Positions 36,794 through 47,477 of a stretch of DNA of 64,000 bases are shown here, piece by piece. Both the position numbers and the translations under genes were made by a program. Source of the stretch: Arctopsyche grandis. Lineage: Eukaryota; Arthropoda; Insecta; Trichoptera; Hydropsychidae. The stretch covers positions 21,289,001 to 21,353,000 of the forward strand of contig NC_135362.1 of the NCBI RefSeq assembly GCF_051622035.1, given 5' to 3'. The number at the start of each line of letters is the position of its first letter. Position 1 is the stretch's first letter. The notes beneath the pieces were generated by a model that was given only the letters and a program-made list of their open reading frames with translations, made no database searches and was not told where the DNA came from.

Positions 36794-37146
36794 TGGCGTC
36801 GTTAACCCACACGGTATCTACACCTGATATTTACGAAATTTTCCATATGGGAACTGGACGTAGAAAATTTCGTAAATATCGGGTGTAGGGGTCTACCTCA
36901 CGGGCCCGAATGTGAAACGGGCCCGAATCGAAAGATCAAAAAAAAGGGTGCATGGTAAACGGTACATACTCACTTAATTTGCGCGAGCAGGATACAACAG
37001 GAACAAGAGGAACAGGCTTTTCCTCCCGTATTCTGCGCACGCACATTAATACGGAAGGAAAAGCCTGTTCCTCGTTTTCGGGCGTTTCACATTCGGGCTC
37101 GTGACGGAGACCGCGGGTGTAGATACCGTGTGTGTGGACGACGCCA
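36794..37146. mobile_element. Outer palindromic MITE split by a Mutator-like MITE
   Basis: The left end TGGCGTCGTTAACCCACACGG and the right end CCGTGTGTGTGGACGACGCCA are inverted repeats, as are GATATTTACGAAATTTT and AAAATTTCGTAAATATC. The MITE at 36889-37113 sits inside, with CGGGTGTAG duplicated on its two sides. Confidence 0.65.
36889..37113. mobile_element. Mutator-like palindromic MITE with perfect 9-bp duplication
   Basis: Ends GGGTCTACCTCACGGGCCCG and CGGGCTCGTGACGGAGACCG; flanks CGGGTGTAG at 36880-36888 and 37114-37122. 9-bp duplications are characteristic of Mutator-like transposons. The core contains TTGCGCGAGCAGGATACAAC. Confidence 0.85.
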
Positions 37147-38159
37147 GTCAATGTCAATTACTAAGAATCAATTTTAAACACAAATAGGGCATTCTCTCGA
37201 ATTAACAGAAAAATTGATATAAATATATTCAACAAAGGATATATATACAAGGGCGGCTCGTGACTTTACAAATAGGTGGAGCACTAGGAGACTAAAAACG
37301 CTCTCCTCCCAATTTTTTTATTCAAAAAATTTACTTGATATATTTTTAGTAAAATTTTATACTAGGATGAATGTCTTTTTTTAACAAATTATCGACTTCG
37401 TTCATTATGTGTTCTAAAAAAGCAAAAATGCAATTAATAAAAAATATTTAATTATAAAAATGAAAGAATCAACAACCTTGCAAAATATAATGAAATATTG
37501 AAAAACGTTGACGGTGTAGTGTAGTTTACGAAACTTATGTACATACAACGATCGTTACTAAATATCCGCGTACGTAAATATACTTATAAGATTTTAGGAA
37601 CTTGAATGGCTTGGATTATAGCAGTCAATTAAGGGTGTACATATACATTTATGTAGATGCAATACGCGGAAGTTAAGACACTATTAGGGGGTTTTCAAAG
37701 CTCACAGTTAAAAAAAATCGATTGCAAGCTAAGAAGAGGTATGTAACAAACCTTTAAAAAGTGAAGTACTGTGTGACATTTTAATCTGGTATTCCCGGAA
37801 ATCTCAACAAATTGACTATACTGGAGTCCCCTGCACAAGTACGCACAAATATAACCTGAAAGCGGGCGGGAGATGTCTCAAAGGGCCAGCACGCACCATA
37901 CAATGCAATAATCAGACAGGCAACTTTTAATTAATAAAATTTAGTGTGTGATTTAGGAACATGCCACTGTCTAATAAACAGGATAAGTTTAATTAATTTT
38001 CGTTTAAATGTAAAGTTTATAATTCCTAGTCTATTTTATGGAAATAGGAAAATATGTTTGTACAATGTTTTTATTTCACGAAGGCGTATTTTATATCATG
38101 ATTTGTACCATTTTTATTAAAAAGAAGTATTTTCTCCCTTCAAAAAACCACCATAAATG

Positions 38160-38395
38160 TAGCCCGGAAGAATACACTGAATAGTGGCGCAGTTTCGAGA
38201 AATCCTAATATTCAAAGGCGCTCAAGAACTTACGCAATAGAATTCCAGAAAATGGGTTAGCACCTCCGGATAACATACAAATACCCCTTGACGCTTTTTT
38301 GGAATACTATTGCGTTAGTTCTTCTTGAGCATTTTTTAAGGATTGATTGTCTCGAAAGTGCCGCTCTCTTGTGTGCATTTATCCGATCACCGTAC
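38160..38395. mobile_element. Palindromic MITE, copy 2
   Basis: Same family as 23465-23705: shared GGATAACATACAAATACCCC and TTGCGTTAGTTCTTCTTGAG, with inverted borders around AATACACTGAATAG and its mirror GTGCATTTATCC. Confidence 0.55.
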
Positions 38396-38433
38396 TCGAC
38401 ATTTAAGATAGTAGGTACTTTCATACATATTAA

Positions 38434-38548
38434 GGTCTATTTATACTAGTACAGCACGTACAGTCAACTCCATGTAACCAAAAAATACGCTAAAGTATTC
38501 TCTGGTACGTGGAGTTGCCGGTATGTGCTGTGCTAAAATGAATAGACC
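38434..38548. mobile_element. Small TTAA-flanked MITE
   Basis: A 115-bp element, GGTCTATTTATACTAGTACA to AATAGACC, flanked by TTAA at 38430-38433 and 38549-38552. AGCAC and GTGCTGTGCT make a longer imperfect inverted repeat. Related to 47016-47225. Confidence 0.65.
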
Positions 38549-38552
38549 TTAA

Positions 38553-39085
38553 GGGCCGGGCCGCACAGTGCAACTTTGTCGGCCGACTAGTTGCGCGACA
38601 CGAAAAATGTATGAAAATAAATGTGTGCGAAAAACAAGTTCACGAGTGTAGCATGTCCCATCTACCTGTATCAGAGAGATATAATAAGAATAGAGGGGTC
38701 CTTACGAATAAATAATTGTTGTCAATTTTACGCGGTACGTCTCTATAAATACGCTACATCGCATGGAATATAATCGGATCCATTTACTTATAAAAATGTA
38801 TCCCATGTTGTTTATCGTATGTTTTTGAATGTATTGTGCAATTTGCCCATCTTGCGAGTAATATAAACAAACAGAGAAGTTTTTATCGGATATACGTCGA
38901 GCACCAAGCGTCAAATACGACTGATGCTAAAATTATTTAGATCTTTCCGTGGACAGAATGTCACTTGACAACAAAAGAACACCTAAAGCCACTTCTATTA
39001 ATATTACATTTCTCTGACCTGCATGCATTGATCTGGTCGCCCTCAACAAAGTCGCTCGCAAGTCGCACGGTCTGGCACGGCCCTG
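38553..39085. mobile_element. Outer element with inverted GGGCCG ends, split by a hAT MITE
   Basis: The left side AGGGCCGGGCCGCACAGTGC, then CAACTTTGTC, mirrors the right side GACTTGCGAGCGAC/GCACGGCCCT read in reverse. The hAT MITE at 38672-39016 interrupts it. Target duplication not clear. Confidence 0.45.
38672..39016. mobile_element. hAT-type MITE, copy A
   Basis: A 345-bp element with ends CAGAGAGATATAATA and TAATATTACATTTCTCTG; flanks ACCTGTAT and ACCTGCAT match at 7 of 8. About 90% alike to copy B (47753-48109). Confidence 0.82.
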
Positions 39086-39136
39086 AACTACAATGACACA
39101 ATGGGGAAATATGTAATGTCATTGGACGGGGGCCGT

Positions 39137-39364
39137 CACTGCAAGGAAAGTGACTTAATTGAAAGTCAAAAGATGGAAAAAATTAAAATCGATTCGTGTA
39201 CTCGTCGTTAGCGTAGGCCGGGGTTAGAGATTTGAAAGATCTTTACCATGTTCCAGGGTTACATTATGATGAAAGAGATAGATAACCTCGACCTACGCTA
39301 AGGACGAATCGATTTTAATTTTTTCCATCTTTCGATTTTCCATCAAGTCATTTTCCTTGCAGTG
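39137..39364. mobile_element. Palindromic MITE, CACTGCAAGG ends
   Basis: Inverted ends CACTGCAAGGAAAGTGACTT and AAGTCATTTTCCTTGCAGTG; inside, AAAATTAAAATCGATTCGT is mirrored by ACGAATCGATTTTAATTTTT. No clear target duplication. Confidence 0.65.
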
Positions 39365-39841
39365 ATCTAGACCCGTCATTGTGGCATTATTTTGTTGGAA
39401 GTAAAATCCATACATTAAATAATTGTGGACATAATATAGACTCGTACTATTTCTTACTTAAAGATTAAATTTTAATTTAAAAATAAATGGAAAACTACTA
39501 AAGGGCAAGCCAATTATTGGATATATCTCCAACCTAATATCTAAATAATAATCTACCTGATTACGAAGTTTGTTTGCAGTAAAATTATTTGTGCTAGAAA
39601 TAAAAATTAAGCAATCATTATTAATTGACATATTTCCAGCTATTGATTATGTTTCAATATGTAGGCATATTTTTATATAAATTATACTTAACTTTAAATT
39701 AAATGTAAAATTAATGTCCAGTTTAATTTAATAAAATACAATAAAAATTAGTATTATAACATTTTATTTGACATGACTAAAAAAATAAATTTCCATCAAC
39801 ATTTACTGTAATAATTGAATAGGAGACATATTATGGAATAG

Positions 39842-41299
39842 TTAATAATCATCCTTTTCAAATGGATGATATTGATGACCGGATGCTCTGAAATCATATA
39901 TTTATAAACATGAATATAAGATGAAAATTTAATATTGCAAAAATTGAAAATGTTAAATCAACAAACCCAGTCATCAATAATAAACGACCATTGCAATCGA
40001 ACGAATCAATCTCTGCAATATCTGCAGCCGATAACTTGAAATCAAAAACTTGAAAATTTTGCGTTATTCGATCCTTATTTACAGATTTCGGTATCACAAT
40101 GATTCCGCGATCTATCTGATATCTAAAAAAATATTATATAATAGATACATATGCACTTTTATCAATATTAAAAATCAAAAAAAAAAAAAGTGAATGTATT
40201 TACCTAATGAGTATTTGGGCTGGCGACTTTTTATACTTCTCACAAATACTTTTCAATTTTGGTTCATCGAGTAGCTGTGGGTCTCCCGGTTTTGCCCAAG
40301 GTCTATCTGGTGAACCCAACGGGCTATAAGCAGTCACCAATATTCCATTATCTGAACAAACTTTGGCCAATCTAGTTTGGTTCAAGTATGGATGACACTC
40401 CACCTAAAGATTTAATCATTTTGTTTCAATCTGATAATTCTTAATACTTGTACACATTTGGTATATAGTGCAAATGCAGCTTTTATACCTGATTTGTGAC
40501 TGGCTTAATTCGAGCACTTTTGAGAAGACGAGCAATCTGAGAAGAGTTGAAATTCGATATGCCGATACTACGTACCAAACCAGTATCCACCAATTTTTCC
40601 ATAGCTTTCCACGTGTCCAAGTAATCAACATCGGAAAACTGAATTTTTCCTTCAACAGATGGAAATAGTTCACCTTCTTCCTGAAATCATTTTTATATAA
40701 TATTTAATTAAAAGCATTTTTATATAATATATTTGTATTTAACGCTTGAATAATTTAACAGTACCTTATATGCGAAAGGCCAATGCATGAGGTAGAGGTC
40801 AAGATATTCAAGACCAAGGTTTGTCAACGAGGTACGACAAGCATTTTCAACCAAATCTGGACGATGGAATGTATTCCATAGCTTGGAAGTAACAAAAATG
40901 TCACTCCTGCAAAATGATAAAAGTTTTGATCAAAATTTTAAATGTACATAGATTTTTTTGTGCAATTGACAATTACCTGGTGACTACTCCACTTTTAATC
41001 TTTTTTCCTATACCCTCACCGACTTCCTTTTCGTTGCCATATACATGTGCACAGTCAAGATGACGGTATCCAACATCCAAAGCTATCTCAACTGCATATT
41101 TAACTTCGCCGGGTTTGGACTACAATATATGTACATATATGTGTGAGGATTATTGATATCAGAGGTTAATCAGAGAGAATTTTAATTTAAAGTATCATTG
41201 GAAAAAGACAATTAAAATAGTGGTATTAACCTTCCATGTTCCAAGACCGAGCACTGGTATTTGCTGCCCATTATAAAATTTAAGCATTGGACTCGCCAT
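39842..41299 (-). CDS. Aldo-keto reductase 1 of the cluster, complete, seven coding exons
   Basis: NADPH-dependent carbonyl reductase of the AKR1/AKR2 (aldose reductase-like) type, cytosolic (beta/alpha)8 barrel. Minus-strand exons: 41299-41231, 41119-40977, 40906-40765, 40680-40489, 40403-40204, 40122-39967, 39887-39842; 315 residues. Catalytic residues are present: D45, Y50 ([15 protein letters not shown]), K79 (TSKLWN) and H112 (LMHWP). Other signatures are [26 protein letters not shown] and the cofactor loop IPKSVNKDR. It ends [14 protein letters not shown] on this strand is at 39768-39763. It is transcribed away from the two plus-strand paralogues; exon phases are the same in all three. 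The physiological substrate is unknown; insect relatives reduce sugars, aldehydes or ecdysteroids. Confidence 0.94.
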
Positions 41300-41825
41300 T
41301 GTAGTTGACGTATACGACTACTACACAGACAGAACGAACAGAACAAACTGTGCTGTAGATATAGAATATATGTATGTATCTATAGTGCTTCCGTCATATT
41401 ATTGTGACCAAAGTACTGCTGTGAAACATGGGCCAATATTTCCTATCAACGCTAGGGTGACCAGTTGTCTGTAGATTACAAATTATACTACATGTTGTAC
41501 CCGATGAAATATCATCGCATGGCTGTTGGTATATTGAGTTATTAAATAAAAAAAATTAAAAGAAATGTGTCGGTCGTATTTTTTTCAAATATATTTAATT
41601 TAATATTTATATTTAATTGATTATAATATGAATAAAAATGATAAAAACTACCTACCTACAATATAATAATTTGTATATAAAATTATTATTTTGAATAAAA
41701 ACATCAATATTTTTTTTTTACTACCGCCATCTATGTATAAAATTAATGACTACCAACTGTCACCGAGATTAAAAATCTTCGGACCTGAAATGCTTCTTAT
41801 ACGATATTTTATCTGGTTCGGTGAT

Positions 41826-42090
41826 TACTAGTCAAATGTGAACCGGTCACAGGACAACCGGTCGCTCTAGATCGGTCACACGTGATCACCCGTCACACTA
41901 AAACTGGTCACGAGAAAACTGGTCACACCCTAAAATCGGTTAACCAATTTTCTCGTGACCGATTTTAGGGTGAGACCAGTTTTAGGGTGTGACCAGTTTT
42001 CTCGTGACCAGTTTTAGTGTAATGGGTGATCACGTGTGACCGATCTAGAGCGACCGGTTGTCCTGTGACTGGTTCACATATGACTAGTAG
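41826..42090. mobile_element. Large palindrome with GGTCAC-type internal repeats, probably a MITE
   Basis: Ends TTACTAGTCAAATGTGAACC and, mirrored, GGTTCACATATGACTAGTAG. The two arms run inwards for about 120 bp with few mismatches and contain short repeats of the form ACTGGTCACACCCTAAAA and ACTGGTCACGAGAAAA. No obvious target duplication. Confidence 0.6.
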
Positions 42091-42104
42091 TCCGTTTACC
42101 ATTT

Positions 42105-42215
42105 TATCTCTATCGTAATGGCGGAGGCTCCATTTACTTATATTGATGACCAAAATGAGCAATATTGCAAAGTATGAAAACGATCGGATAAGAGACAAAC
42201 TTTTTCCTGAATTGT
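42105..42215 (-). repeat. Dispersed repeat segment, partner of 21100-21205
   Basis: Read on the minus strand, CTTATCCGATCGTTTTCATA, then TTTGCAATATTGCTC and GTCATCAATATAAG, match the segment in the ADAR intron. Confidence 0.5.
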
Positions 42216-43510
42216 AATCGTAAGTGAAACGTAAAGGAGGTATGTAGTAATAAAAATTGCTCAGAGACTTGCCTAGATGAAACATTGGTTGCAAACATTG
42301 TATATATTTTACAAGTTTTTTTATTTCGTTATTATATTCGTACATTTTGTTGGCAGTGTTTTAGCTGTGACGTACATGGTTATTTTAGATACTTTTAAAC
42401 ATGCGAAAAAAAAGTGGCATGCCTTGCACATATTCATGGTACGCTCAGCACACACCGTCCCAAAATCACCCGCTGGAGTGTTTTCGCTAAAATTTTATCC
42501 TTGCTTGTCAGTGATCGATAACGGTGTATCCCATATTTGAAGAAATGTAGGAGGACCCCCACAGCGGGGAGCCAAGTACACGACGTGCCGTTCTTCCCTG
42601 TTTTATTTCGCCCTTATCATATTATAGATTAGCCCTTATATACATAGACAGAAAAGTGATATTATATATATGATATAAATACATATATAAATACATACAC
42701 ATGACCATTTATACATGTGCACAAACTAATGAGCGATGAATTTTTTCTATAAATTTAGTATGGCACGATTTCCACCGGTGTGTGTTTTCATGAAGCCTTA
42801 TAATTTGAGATTGCCCAAATCGATTTTAATGTACTTTTCTACAGCATATTATGAATTTTCATGGGAAGATCAATAAACTCAACAACTATGACATAAATTA
42901 AGGCATAATTGAATTTTAGTACATGTTTAATATATTTTTAATGATTTGCACCCATTCAACTTATTTACAGTACAATAATCAACTTATTTAATGTCACCAC
43001 TTCCAAATTATACATTGAACGTTAATTGAACATTGAACATACATTGGTGAATTAATATTTTGCTATCAGTTTGAAATAGCAATAACACAAAAGATGCTCA
43101 CCAATGTTACAATGACCTCAGCATGGTCAAGGATTGTGGTGTTTCTCCCATTTAAAAAATAATTTTTATTTTATCATTATGTATTTCAATATAATTTTAT
43201 AATTGATACTATTTATACTAAACATTATTCTTAAATTGAAATTAATATAAGTAGCTACATATATGTATACATATGTAACATTTATATATATTTTATATTC
43301 ATATCATGTGTTTTATATTAAGTACATACATACATATGTACATATGTATGTTTGTATAAAAGAGCGTCAGAAAGCCAATCACTGTACTTGTGGTTTAAGA
43401 CTTGGTATTAAATTTCGCCTAAGAATAAAATTATATTATACTTTGTGAATTGTTCAGTCTTCTCAAGCGCTTTGCCGGTGTAGTTACATAGTTTGAGTTT
43501 ATTTTTTCCA

Positions 43511-45662
43511 ATGGCTTCCATGAGCAAAATTAAATTTAATAACGGATTAGAAATACCAATTTTGGGTTTGGGGACATGGAAGGTCAGGCATACGTACCTA
43601 TATTATTATATAATGCTAACGATTTTATTTTATTTTATGTGATAGATTAATTTTAAAAATGTATTTTTATTTTTTCGTTTAGTATCATATACAATAAATC
43701 TAAAAAGTTTTGCAATATAATAGATAGCAATCTTTTAGTAAACATGTTTCGATTTTCATGTCTGATCATTTGATTTAGATCAGATCAAGATTAGTATACT
43801 ACATAAATGCAATATAAATACATAGACACACATTATCAATATGTAATCTTCATGTATCCATATATACATACATACATATGTATGTATATGTATGTACATA
43901 TGTACGTACATTGATGATTTTAGTTATCAAGTCTCTTTTTTTTCAACTTTCGTTATAAAAATTATTAAGTAAGATAAAATAATTTTAACATCAATGCAAA
44001 CATTTACAAACTTTGTTTTGAAGGAAATATGTAGATAGTCATTGACACATATGTACATATATATTTACGTATGTAGATATTTAAAGGTTTTGCTAATATT
44101 AAAGCTTGAAAAAGGGAAATATTTTAATTTTATTATTCATTTTGAGAGTGATTTTAAAGCATGCAATTATTGACAATATTAGTGTAAATATAATATGTCC
44201 ATATATAGTTACATATTTATATATTTTACAGGCAACACCCGGTGAAGTGGAACAAACTGTAAAGGACGCAATTGATATTGGATACAGACATTTTGATGGA
44301 GCATGTATTTATTTGAACGAAAAAGAAGTTGGCCGAGCAATTAATTCCAAAATAAAAGAAGGTGTTGTTTCTAGGTAATTAATATGTTACTAAATGTAAC
44401 CAGATATTTATTTGAAGAATGATATGATATAAAAAAAATAGATATTAAATATCTGCACATACATTTATAAAATTTTATAGACAAGACCTATTTATTACAT
44501 CGAAATTATGGAACACGTTTCACAATCCCGATGTGGTGGAGAAAGCCTGTCGAGCGAGTTTGAAAAATCTGGGATTGAATTACCTTGACCTTTATTTAAT
44601 ACATTTTCCATTTGCTTATGCGGTAATATTACGATTACAATACATGGTTGATTATTTTTCAAATAATACCCAGTATAATTGTAAATTAACGTTATTTTAA
44701 ATTGTTCAAATTTAGGAAGGAGACGATTTAGGTCCAAGGGATGAGAATGGTGAAATCAAATTTTCTGACATTGATTATACTGAGACATGGAAAGGAATGG
44801 AAAATCTGGTTAAATTAGGATTAGTGAAAAGTATAGGCGTTTCTAATTTTAACCACAAGCAATTGGAAAGGTTGTTGAGCACTGCTTCAATTATTCCTGT
44901 AACCAATCAGGTACATATTTGATAGACACTTCCGCTAGTTATATTATCTTTATTTCTGTGTATAATATAATGAAATTTATATATCGTATACTATTTAATC
45001 ACACTTTAGTTTGTGTTTAATTATTTTTCAACAAAACATGTTGATTAACATTAAATTTTTCAAACTGTACGAAAATGGTGATATAAATATGTTAACAAAA
45101 CATTGCGTAGGTTGAATGTCATCCATATTTATCTCAAGTTAAACTCAATGAATGGATGAAACAACAAAATATTGTACTAACGGCGTATAGCCCATTGGGA
45201 TCTCCTGACCGTCCAACAGCTTCATTGGATGAATTTAATTTATTAGCAGATGAACGCTTGCTTCCTTTTGCAATAAAATATAACAAAACTCCAGCTCAGA
45301 TACTCATCAGGTATAAATATTATATAAAAGTGTGTATGTATATGATGAACAAAAAAAATATATACTTTTGAATTCTAGATACAGCTTGGATCGTGGATTC
45401 GTCGTTATTCCCAAAACAGTACGCAAGTGTCGCCTAAGAGAAAATTTCGAAGTGTTCGATTTCCAAATATCTGCTGAAGATATCGATATGTTAAATAGTT
45501 TTGATTGTAATGGAAGACTTCTTAAGATGATTGGGTATAACTTTATTCCTGAAACATAATACAACTTAGAAACATGTATATAATTTTTTGTGGTAAACAT
45601 TCTTTTTTCATTTTAGATTTGGACATACACATAAATATTACCCATTTGATGATGAGTTTTAG
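43511..45662 (+). CDS. Aldo-keto reductase 2 of the cluster, complete, seven coding exons
   Basis: Paralogue of the flanking reductases, same fold and predicted NADPH-dependent carbonyl reduction. Exons: 43511-43582, 44232-44374, 44481-44622, 44716-44910, 45111-45310, 45379-45534, 45617-45662; 317 residues. Tetrad: D46 and Y51 ([15 protein letters not shown]), K80 (SKLWN), H113 in LIHFP (the usual HWP has become HFP). IGVSNFN, ECHPYL and [11 protein letters not shown] are kept; the cofactor loop reads [10 protein letters not shown]. The protein ends [16 protein letters not shown] at 45740-45745. The second Met (codon 4) is an alternative start; the first gives the same exon-1 length class as its neighbours. 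Intron 1 (649 bp) contains many ATGTACAT microsatellites. Confidence 0.94.
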
Positions 45663-46714
45663 ATACACCTATGTACATACATATAATTTGTGCATTTACT
45701 ATAAACAATGTAATCTATGTATGACGATCTGAATTAAAAAATAAAAATATATTGATTGAAGTGTTATTTGTTCGAATGTGTACTTCAAAAGCCACTTAAC
45801 TATGCACAGATAAGTTGTCGATATAATAAATGATAAAATTTAATAAAGCAAGTCATCCAGTAACTACGCGATACTTCTGCAATTTTTTATATAATCTGGT
45901 AACTAATAGGGCTGTGGATTCGGAGTCGTAAAAAGAGGTCAGTCATGAAAAGTATTGACACCTTTTTTTATTTTTGAAATTAAATTATGAAAACTTTTTA
46001 ATTGCATCCTCAATAATGTATGTACGTACAACATATGTACACTGTATAAGTATCGAATGTGTAGAGTTCATAATCTCGGTGATATGTTAATCATCAGTAC
46101 TGAATGTTACAGATGTCGAAAATCGAAGATTATTGTAATTCGTCTCATTGGTTGTTGATTGAAGCGCTTTTTATTGTTCATAATACGTCTTAGATATTTT
46201 TTTACCTATATGCGAAAATTATTAATGGTTTACTTAAAATAATTATGTTTTTTTTACTATCAATCTATGTAACGTAATAAACTGTAAATTTTCCAAATAA
46301 ATAATAAACAAATAAAATTAAATATGTACCTGTAAATGGTCTTATGCATATAAAAAGAGCCTTGTAAAAAGTCGTATCATAGATATTATTAAAATTGGAG
46401 TTGAATTTTGAGTTATGGTTTTTTTAAACGACTTCAAAGCCCTTATACATATTATGTACAATCCAATTTCAATTAATAAAAATATCATGATATTTGTGTA
46501 AATATCAGTAGAAAAATCTTATATGTAACTGATAAGTTTGAACGAACATCGACAATATTTACAATTTATTATCTTTTTTTCAATATGATATCGAGTTACA
46601 CCCTAATATGTACACGAACATGGGACACTTATAAATTTGTGATATTTTGGCAAATTGGTTAGTTGTATCAAGATATTTGGAAAGCAATCTAGTCCGAGAG
46701 TAAAATAACTGAAA
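45663..46714. other. Spacer between aldo-keto reductase 2 and the extra first exon
   Basis: AT-rich; holds the reductase 2 3' UTR and an isolated GGGCTGTGGATTCGGAGTCG motif (about 45909-45928) that resembles one end of a DNA transposon, with no partner seen. No gene. Confidence 0.4.
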
Positions 46715-46789
46715 ATGGCGTCCAAAATAGCCAATATAAAGATGTGCAATAAACTGAGTATTCCTGCTTTCGGACTTGGAACGTGGAAA
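46715..46789 (+). CDS. Extra aldo-keto reductase first exon (alternative start or orphan exon)
   Basis: The 75-bp frame starts MASKIANIKMCNKLSIP and ends FGLGTWK right before a GTAATA donor. It has the same length (25 codons), phase 0 and terminal motif as the first exon of reductase 3 (47478-47552). No second exon of its own follows before 47478, and the exon 2 acceptor at 48507 is in the right phase for both. So it may be an alternative first exon of reductase 3, or a leftover of a lost tandem copy. Coding identity is clear; which use is right cannot be read from DNA alone. Confidence 0.75.
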
Positions 46790-47015
46790 GTAATACATAA
46801 CAAATATTTTATATGCATATTTTAAAATTAAAATTATTTAAATTTTAAACTAAAATTTATTAGCAATTTGTTGGATTAATAGTAAATTTATAAAATCTAT
46901 CATACAAATTACATTATTTTAAATTCAACAAAGAGTTTTCATAAATATGTTTAATCTACATATTTATAATGTTTTTACATTTATAATTTATAATACATTT
47001 TTATATACATATTAA

Positions 47016-47225
47016 GGTCTGTTCATATCTATCCAGCACGACCCGTATCCTGCAGGTGTCCTGCAAGTACGGACAGAATTCTTTAGTACATTCTATATGG
47101 ACGCGCATGAATGCGCATGCGTGAATGGAGTATGCATACGTCCATATAATGTACCAAAGAATACTATCCACACTTGCAGGACACCTGCAGGATTCGGGTC
47201 GAGCTGGATAGTTATGAACAGACTT
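47016..47225. mobile_element. Palindromic MITE with TTAA flanks
   Basis: Flanked by TTAA (47012-47015 and 47226-47229). GGTCTGTTCATATCTATCCA and TGGATAGTTATGAACAGACT are inverted, as are TCCTGCAGGTGTCCTGCA and TGCAGGACACCTGCAGGA. Lies between the two alternative first exons. Confidence 0.65.
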
Positions 47226-47477
47226 TTAATCGTTTATTATTAATTCTAGAGGAGTTATGTATATCTCAAAAATAATCCTCAAGTTCGAATTTTCTCACGA
47301 TCACAAAATCTTCATCTATTGATTCTTAGTCTAAAAATCTTCATCTATTAATATATAATAAATGAAGTAATAAGGTGTAGAATACATGTTGAACACATCT
47401 GTTTAAATTAACCTTGAACGCGTATTGTAAATTCATTGGACGTTTATTCGCCAGTGGGAACAACCGGCCGTTGCGAA

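Larger units (their letters stand above)
36136..39762. other. ADAR 5' flank and MITE-rich intergenic region
   Basis: The first about 500 bp is the ADAR promoter side (GC is higher at 36380-36600). From 36794 to about 39365 it is mostly miniature elements, listed separately. A lone hAT-like end (GGCGGCTCGTGAC at about 37253) has no matching partner that I could see. No gene. Confidence 0.5.
41300..43510. other. Intergenic between divergent aldo-keto reductases 1 and 2
   Basis: A shared upstream region of about 2.2 kb. It holds an AT-rich stretch with a SINE-like tail (41570-41770), a 265-bp palindrome (41826-42090) and the inverted partner (42105-42215) of the repeat at 21100-21205. No gene. 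Confidence 0.5.

Noticed and set aside
45909-45928. GGGCTGTGGATTCGGAGTCG as a transposon end
   Set aside because: Only one end is visible; without a partner it cannot be delimited.
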